From contig JAUUYJ010000190.1 of the NCBI GenBank assembly GCA_030588275.1, forward strand, positions 1-5,320: a DNA stretch of 5,320 bases. The letters run 5' to 3'. Made by a program: the position numbers and the translations under genes. The stretch comes from Candidatus Zixiibacteriota bacterium. Its GTDB lineage: Bacteria > Zixibacteria > MSB-5A5 > GN15 > JAAZOE01. Within the stretch, counting starts at the first letter, position 1; every line of letters starts with the position of its first letter. This document shows, piece after piece, positions 1-5,320 of this stretch. A model generated the notes under the pieces. The model saw nothing but the letters and a program-made list of their open reading frames with translations, searched no databases and was not told the DNA's origin.

Positions 1-419
1 ACCTCATTGGAAGTCAGGAAATCATAGAGATACTCGTATCCTGGCTCCTCCAAAATCGTCAAATTGCACCGATCAATTACATGTTTCCCCATAAGGCGTG
101 ATTCGGTCACCAGATATTTGAAATGCTTATTTATTTCCGGAGCTCCACCGGTGATATCGACCGTTTCAATCTCATCAATTTCAGCAATAATCTTGAGGCA
201 ACTTTCGACTGTACTTTTTGTAATCATCTCGGTTCTTGTTGGTGAAGCATCGACATGACAATGACTGCAGGCCTGATTGCATTTTTTGCCGACGTTGACC
301 TGCAAGGTGGTAACCGATAGCGCCGTCAGGCGACCGTCGTGGTTGACATGATTTTTTACATACTGGCCGAAGTCCGCCGGAGATGTTGCCAAAAGCTTCA
401 GTTGTTTGTCGATATTCAT
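1..419 (-). CDS. arsS: Arsenosugar biosynthesis radical SAM protein ArsS (N-terminal part, cut by window edge)
   Basis: This open frame starts at ATG 419-417 and runs without a stop off the left edge, giving 139 complete codons. My own reverse translation shows the radical SAM cluster motif CNQACSHC at residues 47-54 (Cys47, Cys51, Cys54, CxxxCxxC), followed by HVDASP. It also shows ITGGAPE at 89-95, the SAM-contacting GGxPE-type motif, and DRCNLT at 116-121. Together these are the signature of the ArsS family (radical SAM plus C-terminal DUF3641, TIGR04167-type). In cyanobacteria ArsS transfers the 5'-deoxyadenosyl group of SAM to dimethylarsenite, giving dimethylarsinoyl-deoxyadenosine, a precursor of arsenosugars; it is a soluble iron-sulfur enzyme. 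The start lies 6 bases after the stop of the peroxidase-like gene and has no clear Shine-Dalgarno site, so it is probably translationally coupled. The C-terminal Cys-rich domain, which in some relatives carries selenocysteine, is outside the window and cannot be judged. Confidence 0.93.
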   Translation of the reverse strand, partial: MNIDKQLKLLATSPADFGQYVKNHVNHDGRLTALSVTTLQVNVGKKCNQACSHCHVDASPTRTEMITKSTVESCLKIIAEIDEIETVDITGGAPEINKHFKYLVTESRLMGKHVIDRCNLTILEEPGYEYLYDFLTSNE

Positions 420-425
420 ATTTAT

Positions 426-758
426 CTAAACCATCAAATCATCTATTTTGTTCATCATCTGTACCGAATGAACCAAAGAAATTCCGGCCGCCATCGCGGC
501 GGCGACATGAACTGCCTCGTTCATCTGCTTTTCGTCCGCCCCTTTTTCCAGACAGGCGGAGCTGTAAGCGTCGATGCAGTAAGGGCATTTCAGGGCGTGG
601 GCAATCGCCAGAGCAATCAAAGCTTTCTCCCGACCGCTTAAGGCTCCTTCCTCCATGACGCTGTTGTAATAATCAAAAAACTTATCCCCCAACTGTTTGT
701 TGACGCGGCTGATATCCCCAAATTTCTTAAGATCGTCCGGATTGTAATAATCGCTCAT
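426..758 (-). CDS. AhpD-like arsenosugar biosynthesis-associated peroxidase-like protein
   Basis: A small all-helical protein of the carboxymuconolactone decarboxylase/AhpD superfamily, 110 residues from ATG 758. Visible features are an N-terminal YYNPDDLKKFGDI segment, the core GALSGREKALIALAIAHALKCPYC with the redox pair Cys58/Cys61, then IDAYS and a C-terminal Ala-rich helix. This layout matches the small 'peroxidase-like' family encoded beside arsS. AhpD enzymes use the CxxC pair for thiol-disulfide chemistry, but here the residue four after the second Cys is Tyr65 instead of the AhpD His, so classic alkylhydroperoxidase activity is not assured. A plausible role is redox or thiol handling of arsenical intermediates or protection of ArsS, which is inference. 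An in-frame GTG at 770 would add four residues (VGSL-type leader). I prefer ATG 758 because the family typically begins at M-x-x-YY and a GGG lies 7 bases upstream of it. It is followed after 6 bases by arsS. Confidence 0.88.
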   Translation of the reverse strand: MSDYYNPDDLKKFGDISRVNKQLGDKFFDYYNSVMEEGALSGREKALIALAIAHALKCPYCIDAYSSACLEKGADEKQMNEAVHVAAAMAAGISLVHSVQMMNKIDDLMV

Positions 759-854
759 TAGGCTACCCACTTTCCCTGTTCATATCTATTTTATGTGTCA
801 TTCTTACACTGTTTTTCAAACACAATTATTGAAGCTCTTTATTCTGTACGGATC
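759..854 (-). promoter_or_regulatory. AT-rich intergenic gap with short inverted repeats; possible internal promoter/operator
   Basis: This is the only intergenic space longer than a few bases in the window, and it separates the glycosyltransferase genes from the peroxidase-arsS pair. On the minus strand it contains TGTTT-GAA-AAACA (822-810), a perfect 5-3-5 inverted repeat, followed at once by GTGT-N7-ACAC (809-795). A TTGAAA (819-814) and a TAAAAT (793-788) resemble -35 and -10 boxes, but their 20-base spacing is longer than ideal. No GC-rich stem followed by a T-run is present, so I do not call a terminator. An internal promoter or a regulator binding site before the peroxidase-arsS pair is possible. 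The evidence is weak and the repeats are short enough to occur by chance. Confidence 0.25.
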
Positions 855-1481
855 TTACTTGATAATTTGGGCCAGATGAGGAAAATATTTCAGGTCTGAC
901 AGTTCATCAACGTCGTGCAGTTTTTCAAGTTGACCAACTTTCAGACGATTCGCCTTCGCCTCTTCAAGAGTTCTCGCCAACACCTCTTCAGTTCCCCATC
1001 TGATATTATTAAACAACGACCGATACATCTTTCTGATACCGATCAGGTAATATCCGCCATCGAAGGTTGGTCCAATAACCAGATCATTATCATCAAGCAG
1101 AGTTGCCGCTTGAGAAATGATTGTGCCGGAAATTCCAGGAATATCGGCGCCGATTAAAATCGCCCGGTCAACAGATTCAATCTCAAGTAATTTTTCCAAC
1201 GCCCGTTGCATCCGGTTCCCCAGATCGTTCCCCTCTTGCGGGTGGTATTGGTCGAGGCTGACATACCGTTTAGAAAATGACTCACATTTATCAGCCGGGG
1301 TCACAAAGGCGGTTCTCAAGAACGTATCTGCATCAAGATCGCATAGTGAACCTATGGCATTATCCAGAAGCGCTTCGTATAGTTCCAACGCTTTCTCGTT
1401 GCCAATCTTTTTGGCCAGACGGGTTTTGACAAAGCCGAGTTCCGGCTGTTTGGCCATCAAGCCTACGGCTGTTTTAGGCAA
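855..1481 (-). CDS. TIGR04282/DUF2064 family arsenosugar biosynthesis glycosyltransferase
   Basis: A cytosolic GT-A-fold nucleotide-sugar transferase-like protein of 208 residues, about the usual length for DUF2064. Motifs in order are: a first strand AVGLMAK; the nucleotide-binding loop KQPELGFVKTRL at 11-22; QEGNDLGNRM at 82-91; GADIPG at 111-116, with Asp113 as likely metal ligand; GPTFDGGYYLIG at 137-148; WGTEEV at 162-167; and HDVDELSDL at 189-197. These are the conserved blocks of the family named for its place beside arsS. The exact sugar and acceptor are not established; handling of the sugar part of an arsenosugar is the family-level inference. The start is TTG 1481-1479, overlapping the upstream gene by 8 bases, with GGGGGA (1492-1487) placed 5 bases before it. 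The next candidate, ATG 1457, would remove most of the first beta strand, so the TTG is preferred. Confidence 0.88.
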   Translation of the reverse strand: MPKTAVGLMAKQPELGFVKTRLAKKIGNEKALELYEALLDNAIGSLCDLDADTFLRTAFVTPADKCESFSKRYVSLDQYHPQEGNDLGNRMQRALEKLLEIESVDRAILIGADIPGISGTIISQAATLLDDNDLVIGPTFDGGYYLIGIRKMYRSLFNNIRWGTEEVLARTLEEAKANRLKVGQLEKLHDVDELSDLKYFPHLAQIIK

Positions 1482-2952
1482 AATGTTCCCCCAATGACCT
1501 CAGACCATAATACATAAAGCCAAAAGCGAACGTCGCCAAAAATGGCATACTAAAATACAGACCCAACCAACCGGCATAACCGATCGCCACCAGTGCGTAC
1601 AGAGCCAAGCCAATTTCTATAACCATCGTCCGATCAAATTTAATCTTATAATCGCTTGATACGGGGGAGGGGTGGGATTTATTCTCTCCGCTTGTGCCTG
1701 TTTTTGGGGTTCGGACAAACTCCGGCGTTTGATGCGATCCAAACAGAGCGCTAAATATAGCCAGAGAGTTATTGATCGACAATGCTACTCCCAAAGATGT
1801 CATGGCCGGGAGCAGTAACAGGTTTTTTGTGGTTCGTATTTTTTTCTGCCGACGATAAGCAAGACCATAAAATAGTGACATCGAACCGGTCCCGGCCAGA
1901 AAGATCGGTAGATCAACCAAAAGGATTTTCAGCAAACCAGACTCTAACCTGAGGTACAAGGCAGGTACCAGCATCACCGCCAATAGCAGAAGAGCCAAAG
2001 AAACCGATTTGTGCGTCAGGTGAAATGTTGCGGCCAGCTTAACTCGATACGGAAACCGCTTACGGTACAAATTGGGCAAAACCTTAAGTCCGGTCTCTAC
2101 AGCACCACGCGCCCACCGATACTGTTGCGACTTAAACGACCGGATCGAGGCCGGTAGTTCGGTTGGGACATCAACCGCTTCGACAAAAATCATTTTCCAT
2201 CCGGCCATCTGAGCCCTATACGAGAGGTCAAGGTCTTCGGTCAACGTATCCGATTGCCAACCACCCGCCTCAATGATCGCTCGTTTGCGCCAAATGCCGG
2301 CGGTCCCGTTGAAGTTCATAAACAGATTTCCATAACTGCGCGCCGCCTGCTCAATCAGAAAGTGGGCATCCAGAAAAAGGGCTTGAGCCCGACAGAGAAG
2401 AGATTGATCTCGGTTGATGAAACTCCACCTTGCCTGCACCATCCCAATAGTCGGGTCGGAAAAACGTCCGATCAGTTTTTGTAAAAAATCGACACGGGGG
2501 ATGTTGTCAGAATCAAAGATGGCAATAAATTCACCCCTGGCGATACTTAATCCATCCGCCAACGCACCCGCTTTGTATCCCCGGCGGTGGTCACGATGCA
2601 GATGAGTGATCGTGACACCCATTTCCTCGACCTGCTTCATAACAGTTCCAATTATCGCAGTCGTGTCGTCGGTCGAATCATCGAGAACCTGAATCTCAAA
2701 ACGATCCGGAGGATAGTCAAAATTTGAAACAGCCTTAATCAACCGTTCGACAACAAATCGCTCATTATAAACCGGTAGTTGGATCGTTACCAATGGCAAC
2801 TCACTATCATAAATGTCTGCTAACGGGATGGTCGCATCAGACCGCTTGCGGTTTTTCAAATAAATGAATATCAGCCAGTACAGATGGATACCGTACGAGG
2901 CGATCCAAAAAAGCAAAAAGAAATAAAATATCAAAAATAGATCACTACCCAT
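1474..2952 (-). CDS. Membrane GT2 glycosyltransferase, cellulose synthase/CslA-like
   Basis: A 492-residue integral membrane family 2 glycosyltransferase. An N-terminal membrane segment (about 5-32) precedes the cytosolic GT-A domain. That domain has LPVYNE at 59-64, LDDSTDDT at 90-97, HRDHRRGYKAGAL at 119-131, the metal-binding DSD at 147-149, FNGTAGIWRK at 214-223, TEDLDLSYR at 238-246 and QQYRWARG at 276-283. This completes the D,D,D,QxxRW set of processive beta-glycosyltransferases. C-terminal membrane segments lie at about 310-333, 340-365, 377-402 and 444-485, with the conserved FVRTPKTG at 412-419 that is typical of CslA/CESA-like relatives. There is no PilZ domain. It could transfer glucose or mannose residues, or make a short glycolipid; which of these cannot be read from sequence. 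ATG 2952 overlaps the previous stop by 8 bases, and its own TAA overlaps the next gene's TTG. Start and family are clear, the substrate is not. Confidence 0.9.
   Translation of the reverse strand: MGSDLFLIFYFFLLFWIASYGIHLYWLIFIYLKNRKRSDATIPLADIYDSELPLVTIQLPVYNERFVVERLIKAVSNFDYPPDRFEIQVLDDSTDDTTAIIGTVMKQVEEMGVTITHLHRDHRRGYKAGALADGLSIARGEFIAIFDSDNIPRVDFLQKLIGRFSDPTIGMVQARWSFINRDQSLLCRAQALFLDAHFLIEQAARSYGNLFMNFNGTAGIWRKRAIIEAGGWQSDTLTEDLDLSYRAQMAGWKMIFVEAVDVPTELPASIRSFKSQQYRWARGAVETGLKVLPNLYRKRFPYRVKLAATFHLTHKSVSLALLLLAVMLVPALYLRLESGLLKILLVDLPIFLAGTGSMSLFYGLAYRRQKKIRTTKNLLLLPAMTSLGVALSINNSLAIFSALFGSHQTPEFVRTPKTGTSGENKSHPSPVSSDYKIKFDRTMVIEIGLALYALVAIGYAGWLGLYFSMPFLATFAFGFMYYGLRSLGEHFA
1487..1492 (-). 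promoter_or_regulatory. Ribosome binding site supporting the TTG start of the TIGR04282 gene
   Basis: The minus strand reads GGGGGA at 1492-1487, followed by ACATT and TTG at 1481. The purine-rich block at 5-base spacing decides the unusual TTG start. It lies inside the last codons of the upstream GT2 gene, so translation of the two genes is probably coupled. Confidence 0.55.
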
Positions 2953-4267
2953 GTTCTACCCGAACTCCCCGCCGTTGTTTAAACGCTTGATAAATCAGGA
3001 TAAGATAAAAAGGGACGTAAACAATTAACCGTACCCATAAAATTTCTGCCGCTTCCTCGGCCAGACCATACTGGGCGATGTACAGCTCGTATGTCAGCAG
3101 GATGCTTCCTGACAAATAAAGAAAAGCAATATTGAGATTGCGAATCAAAAACGGCACTATCCACACCAAATACCAGGGAAACAGAACCGGCGTCAGCACA
3201 ATGTAGCCACCAAAGGCAAATAACTGACAATCCCACAGATCGGCTTTCCCCCGACTGCGCACCAGTTGATAAATAAACCAGGCAACTATCAGACCAGCCG
3301 CTCCAAAACGGGCGATATCATAACCAACCGCCCAGCGCAAAGCCAAAAATCCGGAGGAGTTCGATTGCCAGCTTTGCAAATACTCAAAAAGCGATCCCAA
3401 AAACTTTCCATCGCTCCCAATGGCATACGGCAAGTACATCAATATAATTGTCGCCCAAAATGATGCTCCAAACTGCCAGCGATTTTTACCCTTGAAGTTA
3501 AGAAAGATGAAGGGAAAAAAGAGCAGGCCGTAAAATTTTATCAAAACGGCCAATGCCAGAAGTAACCCGGAAATTACCGGACGCTTACGAATGACCAAAA
3601 TAAAAGCCGACAACAAAAACGGCAGAGCCAGAATATCAAGATGCGCCGAGAGAAAGAACTCGATTATGACTAAAGGGGAATAGAGATACAGAAGTAAATT
3701 AGCGCGATCAAATTGAGCCGTTCTGCTCCAGACCATCAACGTGGCAATGGTTAATAATTCAAAAAGAAAGCAGAGCCATTTAAACGCAACGATAGACTGC
3801 CCACTAATAAGATGCGTTATGGCAAAAAGATTTTGAGCCATTGGCGGGTAGATGGTCGGAAGCCAGGAGTGGTTTATCTTTGGATGTATATCCTCATCAA
3901 CCAGATGCTCAACCTCCGGGGCGGTCGGTTCATATAGATACGGGTTGATGCCACTAACGTTCTGTTTTCCATCCCACAGGTAGCGATAAACATCATCCGA
4001 TAAATAAAGATTATCACCCGCTCCAACGATCATAACGATGCGTACCAAAATTGCACAGGCGATAGCAAGATAGAATAATGATCTGTCTTTTGCCGCCAAA
4101 TCAAAACGACGGCCAACAAAATAGATCAAGACTGACAATCCGAACATTACCTGTGTGATGATTAAAAATTTGACCATCCGGGGAGATTCATAATCGGGAT
4201 AGAATATCAGAGATGATGCGATAACAAAAATTACCAATAGGAGAATAAACAGAAGGCGACGACTCAT
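2945..4267 (-). CDS. Polytopic GT-C-type glycosyltransferase (GT87/MptA-like), probably polyprenol-phosphate-sugar dependent
   Basis: A 440-residue protein made mostly of hydrophobic helices, about ten or more, the first at 4-22. The long first extracytoplasmic loop carries SDD at 90-92, directly followed by VYRYLWDG, GINPY at 106-110 and YPP at 140-142. This is the acidic loop signature of GT-C enzymes such as the DUF2029/GT87 and actinobacterial mannosyltransferase groups. Further family-like segments are AHLD at 208-211, LIKFYG at 242-247 and PVLFPWYLVWIVPF at 360-373. GT-C enzymes take sugars from polyprenyl-phosphate carriers on the outer face of the membrane. The gene begins at an ATGA overlap (4264-4267) with the stop of the DPM-like GT2, which fits a donor-maker and donor-user pair. 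GAGG (4281-4278) lies 10 bases before the ATG. It could act on a glycolipid, polysaccharide or protein; the acceptor is unknown. Confidence 0.85.
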   Translation of the reverse strand: MSRRLLFILLLVIFVIASSLIFYPDYESPRMVKFLIITQVMFGLSVLIYFVGRRFDLAAKDRSLFYLAIACAILVRIVMIVGAGDNLYLSDDVYRYLWDGKQNVSGINPYLYEPTAPEVEHLVDEDIHPKINHSWLPTIYPPMAQNLFAITHLISGQSIVAFKWLCFLFELLTIATLMVWSRTAQFDRANLLLYLYSPLVIIEFFLSAHLDILALPFLLSAFILVIRKRPVISGLLLALAVLIKFYGLLFFPFIFLNFKGKNRWQFGASFWATIILMYLPYAIGSDGKFLGSLFEYLQSWQSNSSGFLALRWAVGYDIARFGAAGLIVAWFIYQLVRSRGKADLWDCQLFAFGGYIVLTPVLFPWYLVWIVPFLIRNLNIAFLYLSGSILLTYELYIAQYGLAEEAAEILWVRLIVYVPFYLILIYQAFKQRRGVRVEHG

Positions 4268-4971
4268 CGGGTCAGAGCCTCACGCAGAATAATCCACAAA
4301 AATTTATACCCAGCCCGGATTGAGCCGATAATCGTTCCGGAGATTTTTGATTGACCAATCCGAGCCCGGTACGAGACCGGAACTTCGATACATTTCATCT
4401 TCGCCTTGACCGCTTTGACTTGCATCTCGGTGGTCCATCCAAAATTGCGATCTTTCATTCCCAGCTTCAGATACGCATCATATCGAATCGCTCGAAACGG
4501 GCCGACATCGGTAAACTTCACTCCCCAGATCAGACTGATTAAGCCGGTCGTCAGCCAATTGCCAAAGGCGGCGGCTGGTGGGATAGCTTTGTGCGACCGG
4601 TATGTTTGCATGCGTGAACCGATCACCATATCTAACCCATCTTTCACAATCGGCCCAATCAAATCGACCGCTTCGGCTGGAAAGTCGCTGTAATCTCCAT
4701 CGATAAAAAGAAGAATATCGGTTTTTGAAACGGCACTAACCGCTTTCAAGCAGGCCGCACCGTACCCTTTCTCAGTTTCAGTTACGACGACAGCACCGGC
4801 TCGGCGAGCAACGTCGGCGGTCCGGTCAGTCGAACCGTTGTCACCGACAATAATCGCATCAATGCCATCAGGCAGGTCGGCGATAACTTTGCCAATCGAC
4901 TCTTCCTCATTTAAGGCCGGAATGATAACCGTGATATGTTGTTCCCCAATTGCCACAGCGCAGTTTTCCAC
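4264..4971 (-). CDS. GT2 glycosyltransferase, DPM/DPG-synthase-like (polyprenyl-phosphate sugar synthase-like)
   Basis: A 235-residue soluble or peripheral GT-A enzyme without transmembrane helices. Motifs are ITVIIPALNEE at 13-23, VGDNGSTDRT at 42-51, the donor/metal motif DGDYSD at 91-96, GSR at 118-120, FTDVGPFRAIR at 153-163, GWTTEMQVKAV at 178-188 and YRARIGQSKISGT at 201-213. These match the dolichyl/polyprenyl-phosphate mannose or glucose synthase-like branch of GT2, which loads a sugar from a nucleotide donor onto a polyprenyl phosphate at the cytoplasmic face. The immediately coupled GT-C gene would be the natural user of that product. The chosen start is GTG 4971, one base after the DUF547 stop. 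GTG 4956 is a serious alternative, because AAGGTGG at 4974-4968 would then serve as a Shine-Dalgarno site 11 bases upstream. Both keep the whole catalytic domain. Which sugar is transferred is not visible. Confidence 0.88.
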   Translation of the reverse strand: MENCAVAIGEQHITVIIPALNEEESIGKVIADLPDGIDAIIVGDNGSTDRTADVARRAGAVVVTETEKGYGAACLKAVSAVSKTDILLFIDGDYSDFPAEAVDLIGPIVKDGLDMVIGSRMQTYRSHKAIPPAAAFGNWLTTGLISLIWGVKFTDVGPFRAIRYDAYLKLGMKDRNFGWTTEMQVKAVKAKMKCIEVPVSYRARIGQSKISGTIIGSIRAGYKFLWIILREALTR

Positions 4972-4974
4972 CTT
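4968..4974 (-). promoter_or_regulatory. Shine-Dalgarno-like AAGGTGG overlapping the DUF547 stop
   Basis: The minus strand reads AAGGTGG at 4974-4968, one mismatch from the ideal AAGGAGG. It spans the DUF547 TAA and the first possible GTG of the GT2 gene. If it is the true ribosome binding site, the GT2 starts at GTG 4956 and is five residues shorter. Confidence 0.35.
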
Positions 4975-5320
4975 ACTTTTTATTCAACGACCAGTCGTAA
5001 TCGATATAGCTTATTTTGTACTTCGAATTCTGCATAGTTTGTTTTTGATCTGCAGGATGATAGCCGATAAGAAAATTGATGGCACTATTTTCTTTTTTAG
5101 AGAATCCTTTACGGGCATCCGCCACATAATACTTCTCAATAAAATCATCCCCGAACCAATCAAAGATGGCCGACAGCTCCGCCTTTCCTGCTGATGGGTC
5201 GAGGCGATTATAGTCTGTATTCAACGCAAAATTTGCTGACGCATCATTCAACTGTTTATCAAGTGCGTCCGCAATGTATGGTGTCCCAGCCAATGGAGGG
5301 CAACCGATTGAGGCACAGAC
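4973..5320 (-). CDS. DUF547 domain-containing protein (C-terminal part, cut by window edge)
   Basis: The frame is open from the right edge to TAA 4975-4973, giving 115 residues. The TTG at 5293 is an internal codon and not a start, because the frame continues upstream with VCASIGCPP, giving CASIGCPPLAGTPY. That is the conserved Cys-containing block in the second half of DUF547 (PF04784) domains. Further on, NTDYNRLDPSAGKAELSAIFDWFGDDF and the terminal YDWSLN also fit the domain's end. DUF547 proteins are usually about 250-300 residues, often exported, and of unknown biochemical function, with Cys and other polar residues suggesting an enzyme fold. The signal peptide and N-terminal half are outside the window. 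It is followed after one base by the GT2 gene, so it belongs to the same transcription unit, and DUF547 genes are, as I recall, regular companions of arsS clusters. Confidence 0.88.
   Translation of the reverse strand, partial: VCASIGCPPLAGTPYIADALDKQLNDASANFALNTDYNRLDPSAGKAELSAIFDWFGDDFIEKYYVADARKGFSKKENSAINFLIGYHPADQKQTMQNSKYKISYIDYDWSLNKK

Larger units (their letters stand above)
1..5320 (-). other. Putative operon: DUF547, three glycosyltransferases, TIGR04282, peroxidase-like, arsS
   Basis: All seven genes share one direction. Junctions in transcription order are a 1-base gap, a 4-base ATGA overlap, an 8-base overlap, an 8-base overlap, a 96-base gap and a 6-base gap. No terminator-like hairpin is visible at any junction. 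This supports a single polycistronic unit, with the 96-base gap as the only likely internal promoter site. The true beginning and end lie outside the window. Confidence 0.6.

Noticed and set aside
64..258. Plus-strand open frame of 64 codons near the left edge
   Set aside because: It is antisense to arsS, whose minus-strand frame carries the CxxxCxxC and GGAPE motifs over the same bases.
339..658. Two overlapping plus-strand open frames of 91-100 codons
   Set aside because: They lie antisense to the peroxidase-like gene and the start of arsS, have low-complexity Arg/Ser/Pro-rich translations without domain motifs, and no ribosome site; the minus-strand proteins have clear family signatures.
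759..854. Rho-independent terminator between the TIGR04282 and peroxidase-like genes
   Set aside because: The inverted repeats have arms of only 4-5 bases, are AT-rich and are not followed by a T-run on the minus strand.
1117..1497. Plus-strand open frame of 126 codons
   Set aside because: It is antisense to the well-supported TIGR04282 gene and its translation shows no recognisable motif.
2979..3236. Minus-strand open frame of 85 codons in another frame of the GT-C gene
   Set aside because: It is fully nested in the GT-C coding region, which continues unbroken with membrane helices and the PWYLVWIVPF segment in its own frame.
4838..5194. Plus-strand open frame of 118 codons
   Set aside because: It is antisense across the GT2 start and the DUF547 end, both of which have conserved motifs on the minus strand.
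4973..5293. Reading the DUF547 gene as a complete 106-residue protein starting at TTG 5293
   Set aside because: The frame continues without a stop to the window edge and the added residues (VCASIGCPP) belong to the conserved DUF547 block, so the gene is truncated by the window and not short.

Overview
All recognisable genes in this window lie on the minus strand, so the biology reads from right (5320) to left (1). The window appears to be one contiguous run of seven genes, cut at both ends. From upstream to downstream they are: the C-terminal part of a DUF547 protein (4973-5320, partial); a DPM/DPG-synthase-like GT2 glycosyltransferase (4264-4971); a polytopic GT-C-type glycosyltransferase (2945-4267); a membrane cellulose-synthase/CslA-like GT2 enzyme (1474-2952); a DUF2064/TIGR04282-type 'arsenosugar biosynthesis' glycosyltransferase (855-1481); a small AhpD-like 'arsenosugar biosynthesis-associated peroxidase-like' protein (426-758); and the N-terminal third or so of the radical SAM enzyme ArsS (1-419, partial).

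The first five genes are packed with overlaps of 4 or 8 bases or a gap of 1 base, which suggests translational coupling. The only real break is an AT-rich gap of 96 bases (759-854) between the TIGR04282 gene and the peroxidase-like gene. It holds short inverted repeats and only weak promoter-like hexamers. I see no convincing rho-independent terminator, so read-through into peroxidase-arsS is plausible.

Functional reading: ArsS is known in cyanobacteria to join dimethylarsenite to the 5'-deoxyadenosyl group of SAM, the committed step towards arsenosugars. TIGR04282 and the AhpD-like protein are recurrent neighbours of ArsS. The other three glycosyltransferases look like a lipid-linked sugar module: a polyprenol-phosphate-sugar synthase-like enzyme, a GT-C enzyme of the kind that uses such lipid-linked donors, and a processive-type membrane GT2. 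The cluster therefore suggests assembly of an arsenic-containing glycoconjugate or glycolipid, but that link is inference from gene order. No arsM (arsenite methyltransferase), ars repressor or transporter is visible; the window ends inside arsS, so they could lie outside it.

Organism: a bacterium with moderate GC (mid-40s percent by eye), frequent GTG/TTG starts and partly recognisable Shine-Dalgarno sites. The proteins do not look typically cyanobacterial or proteobacterial. An uncultured environmental lineage (for example in the FCB superphylum or a related candidate phylum) is possible, but the sequence alone does not settle this. There are no tRNA or rRNA genes, insertion sequences, CRISPR arrays or long repeats.
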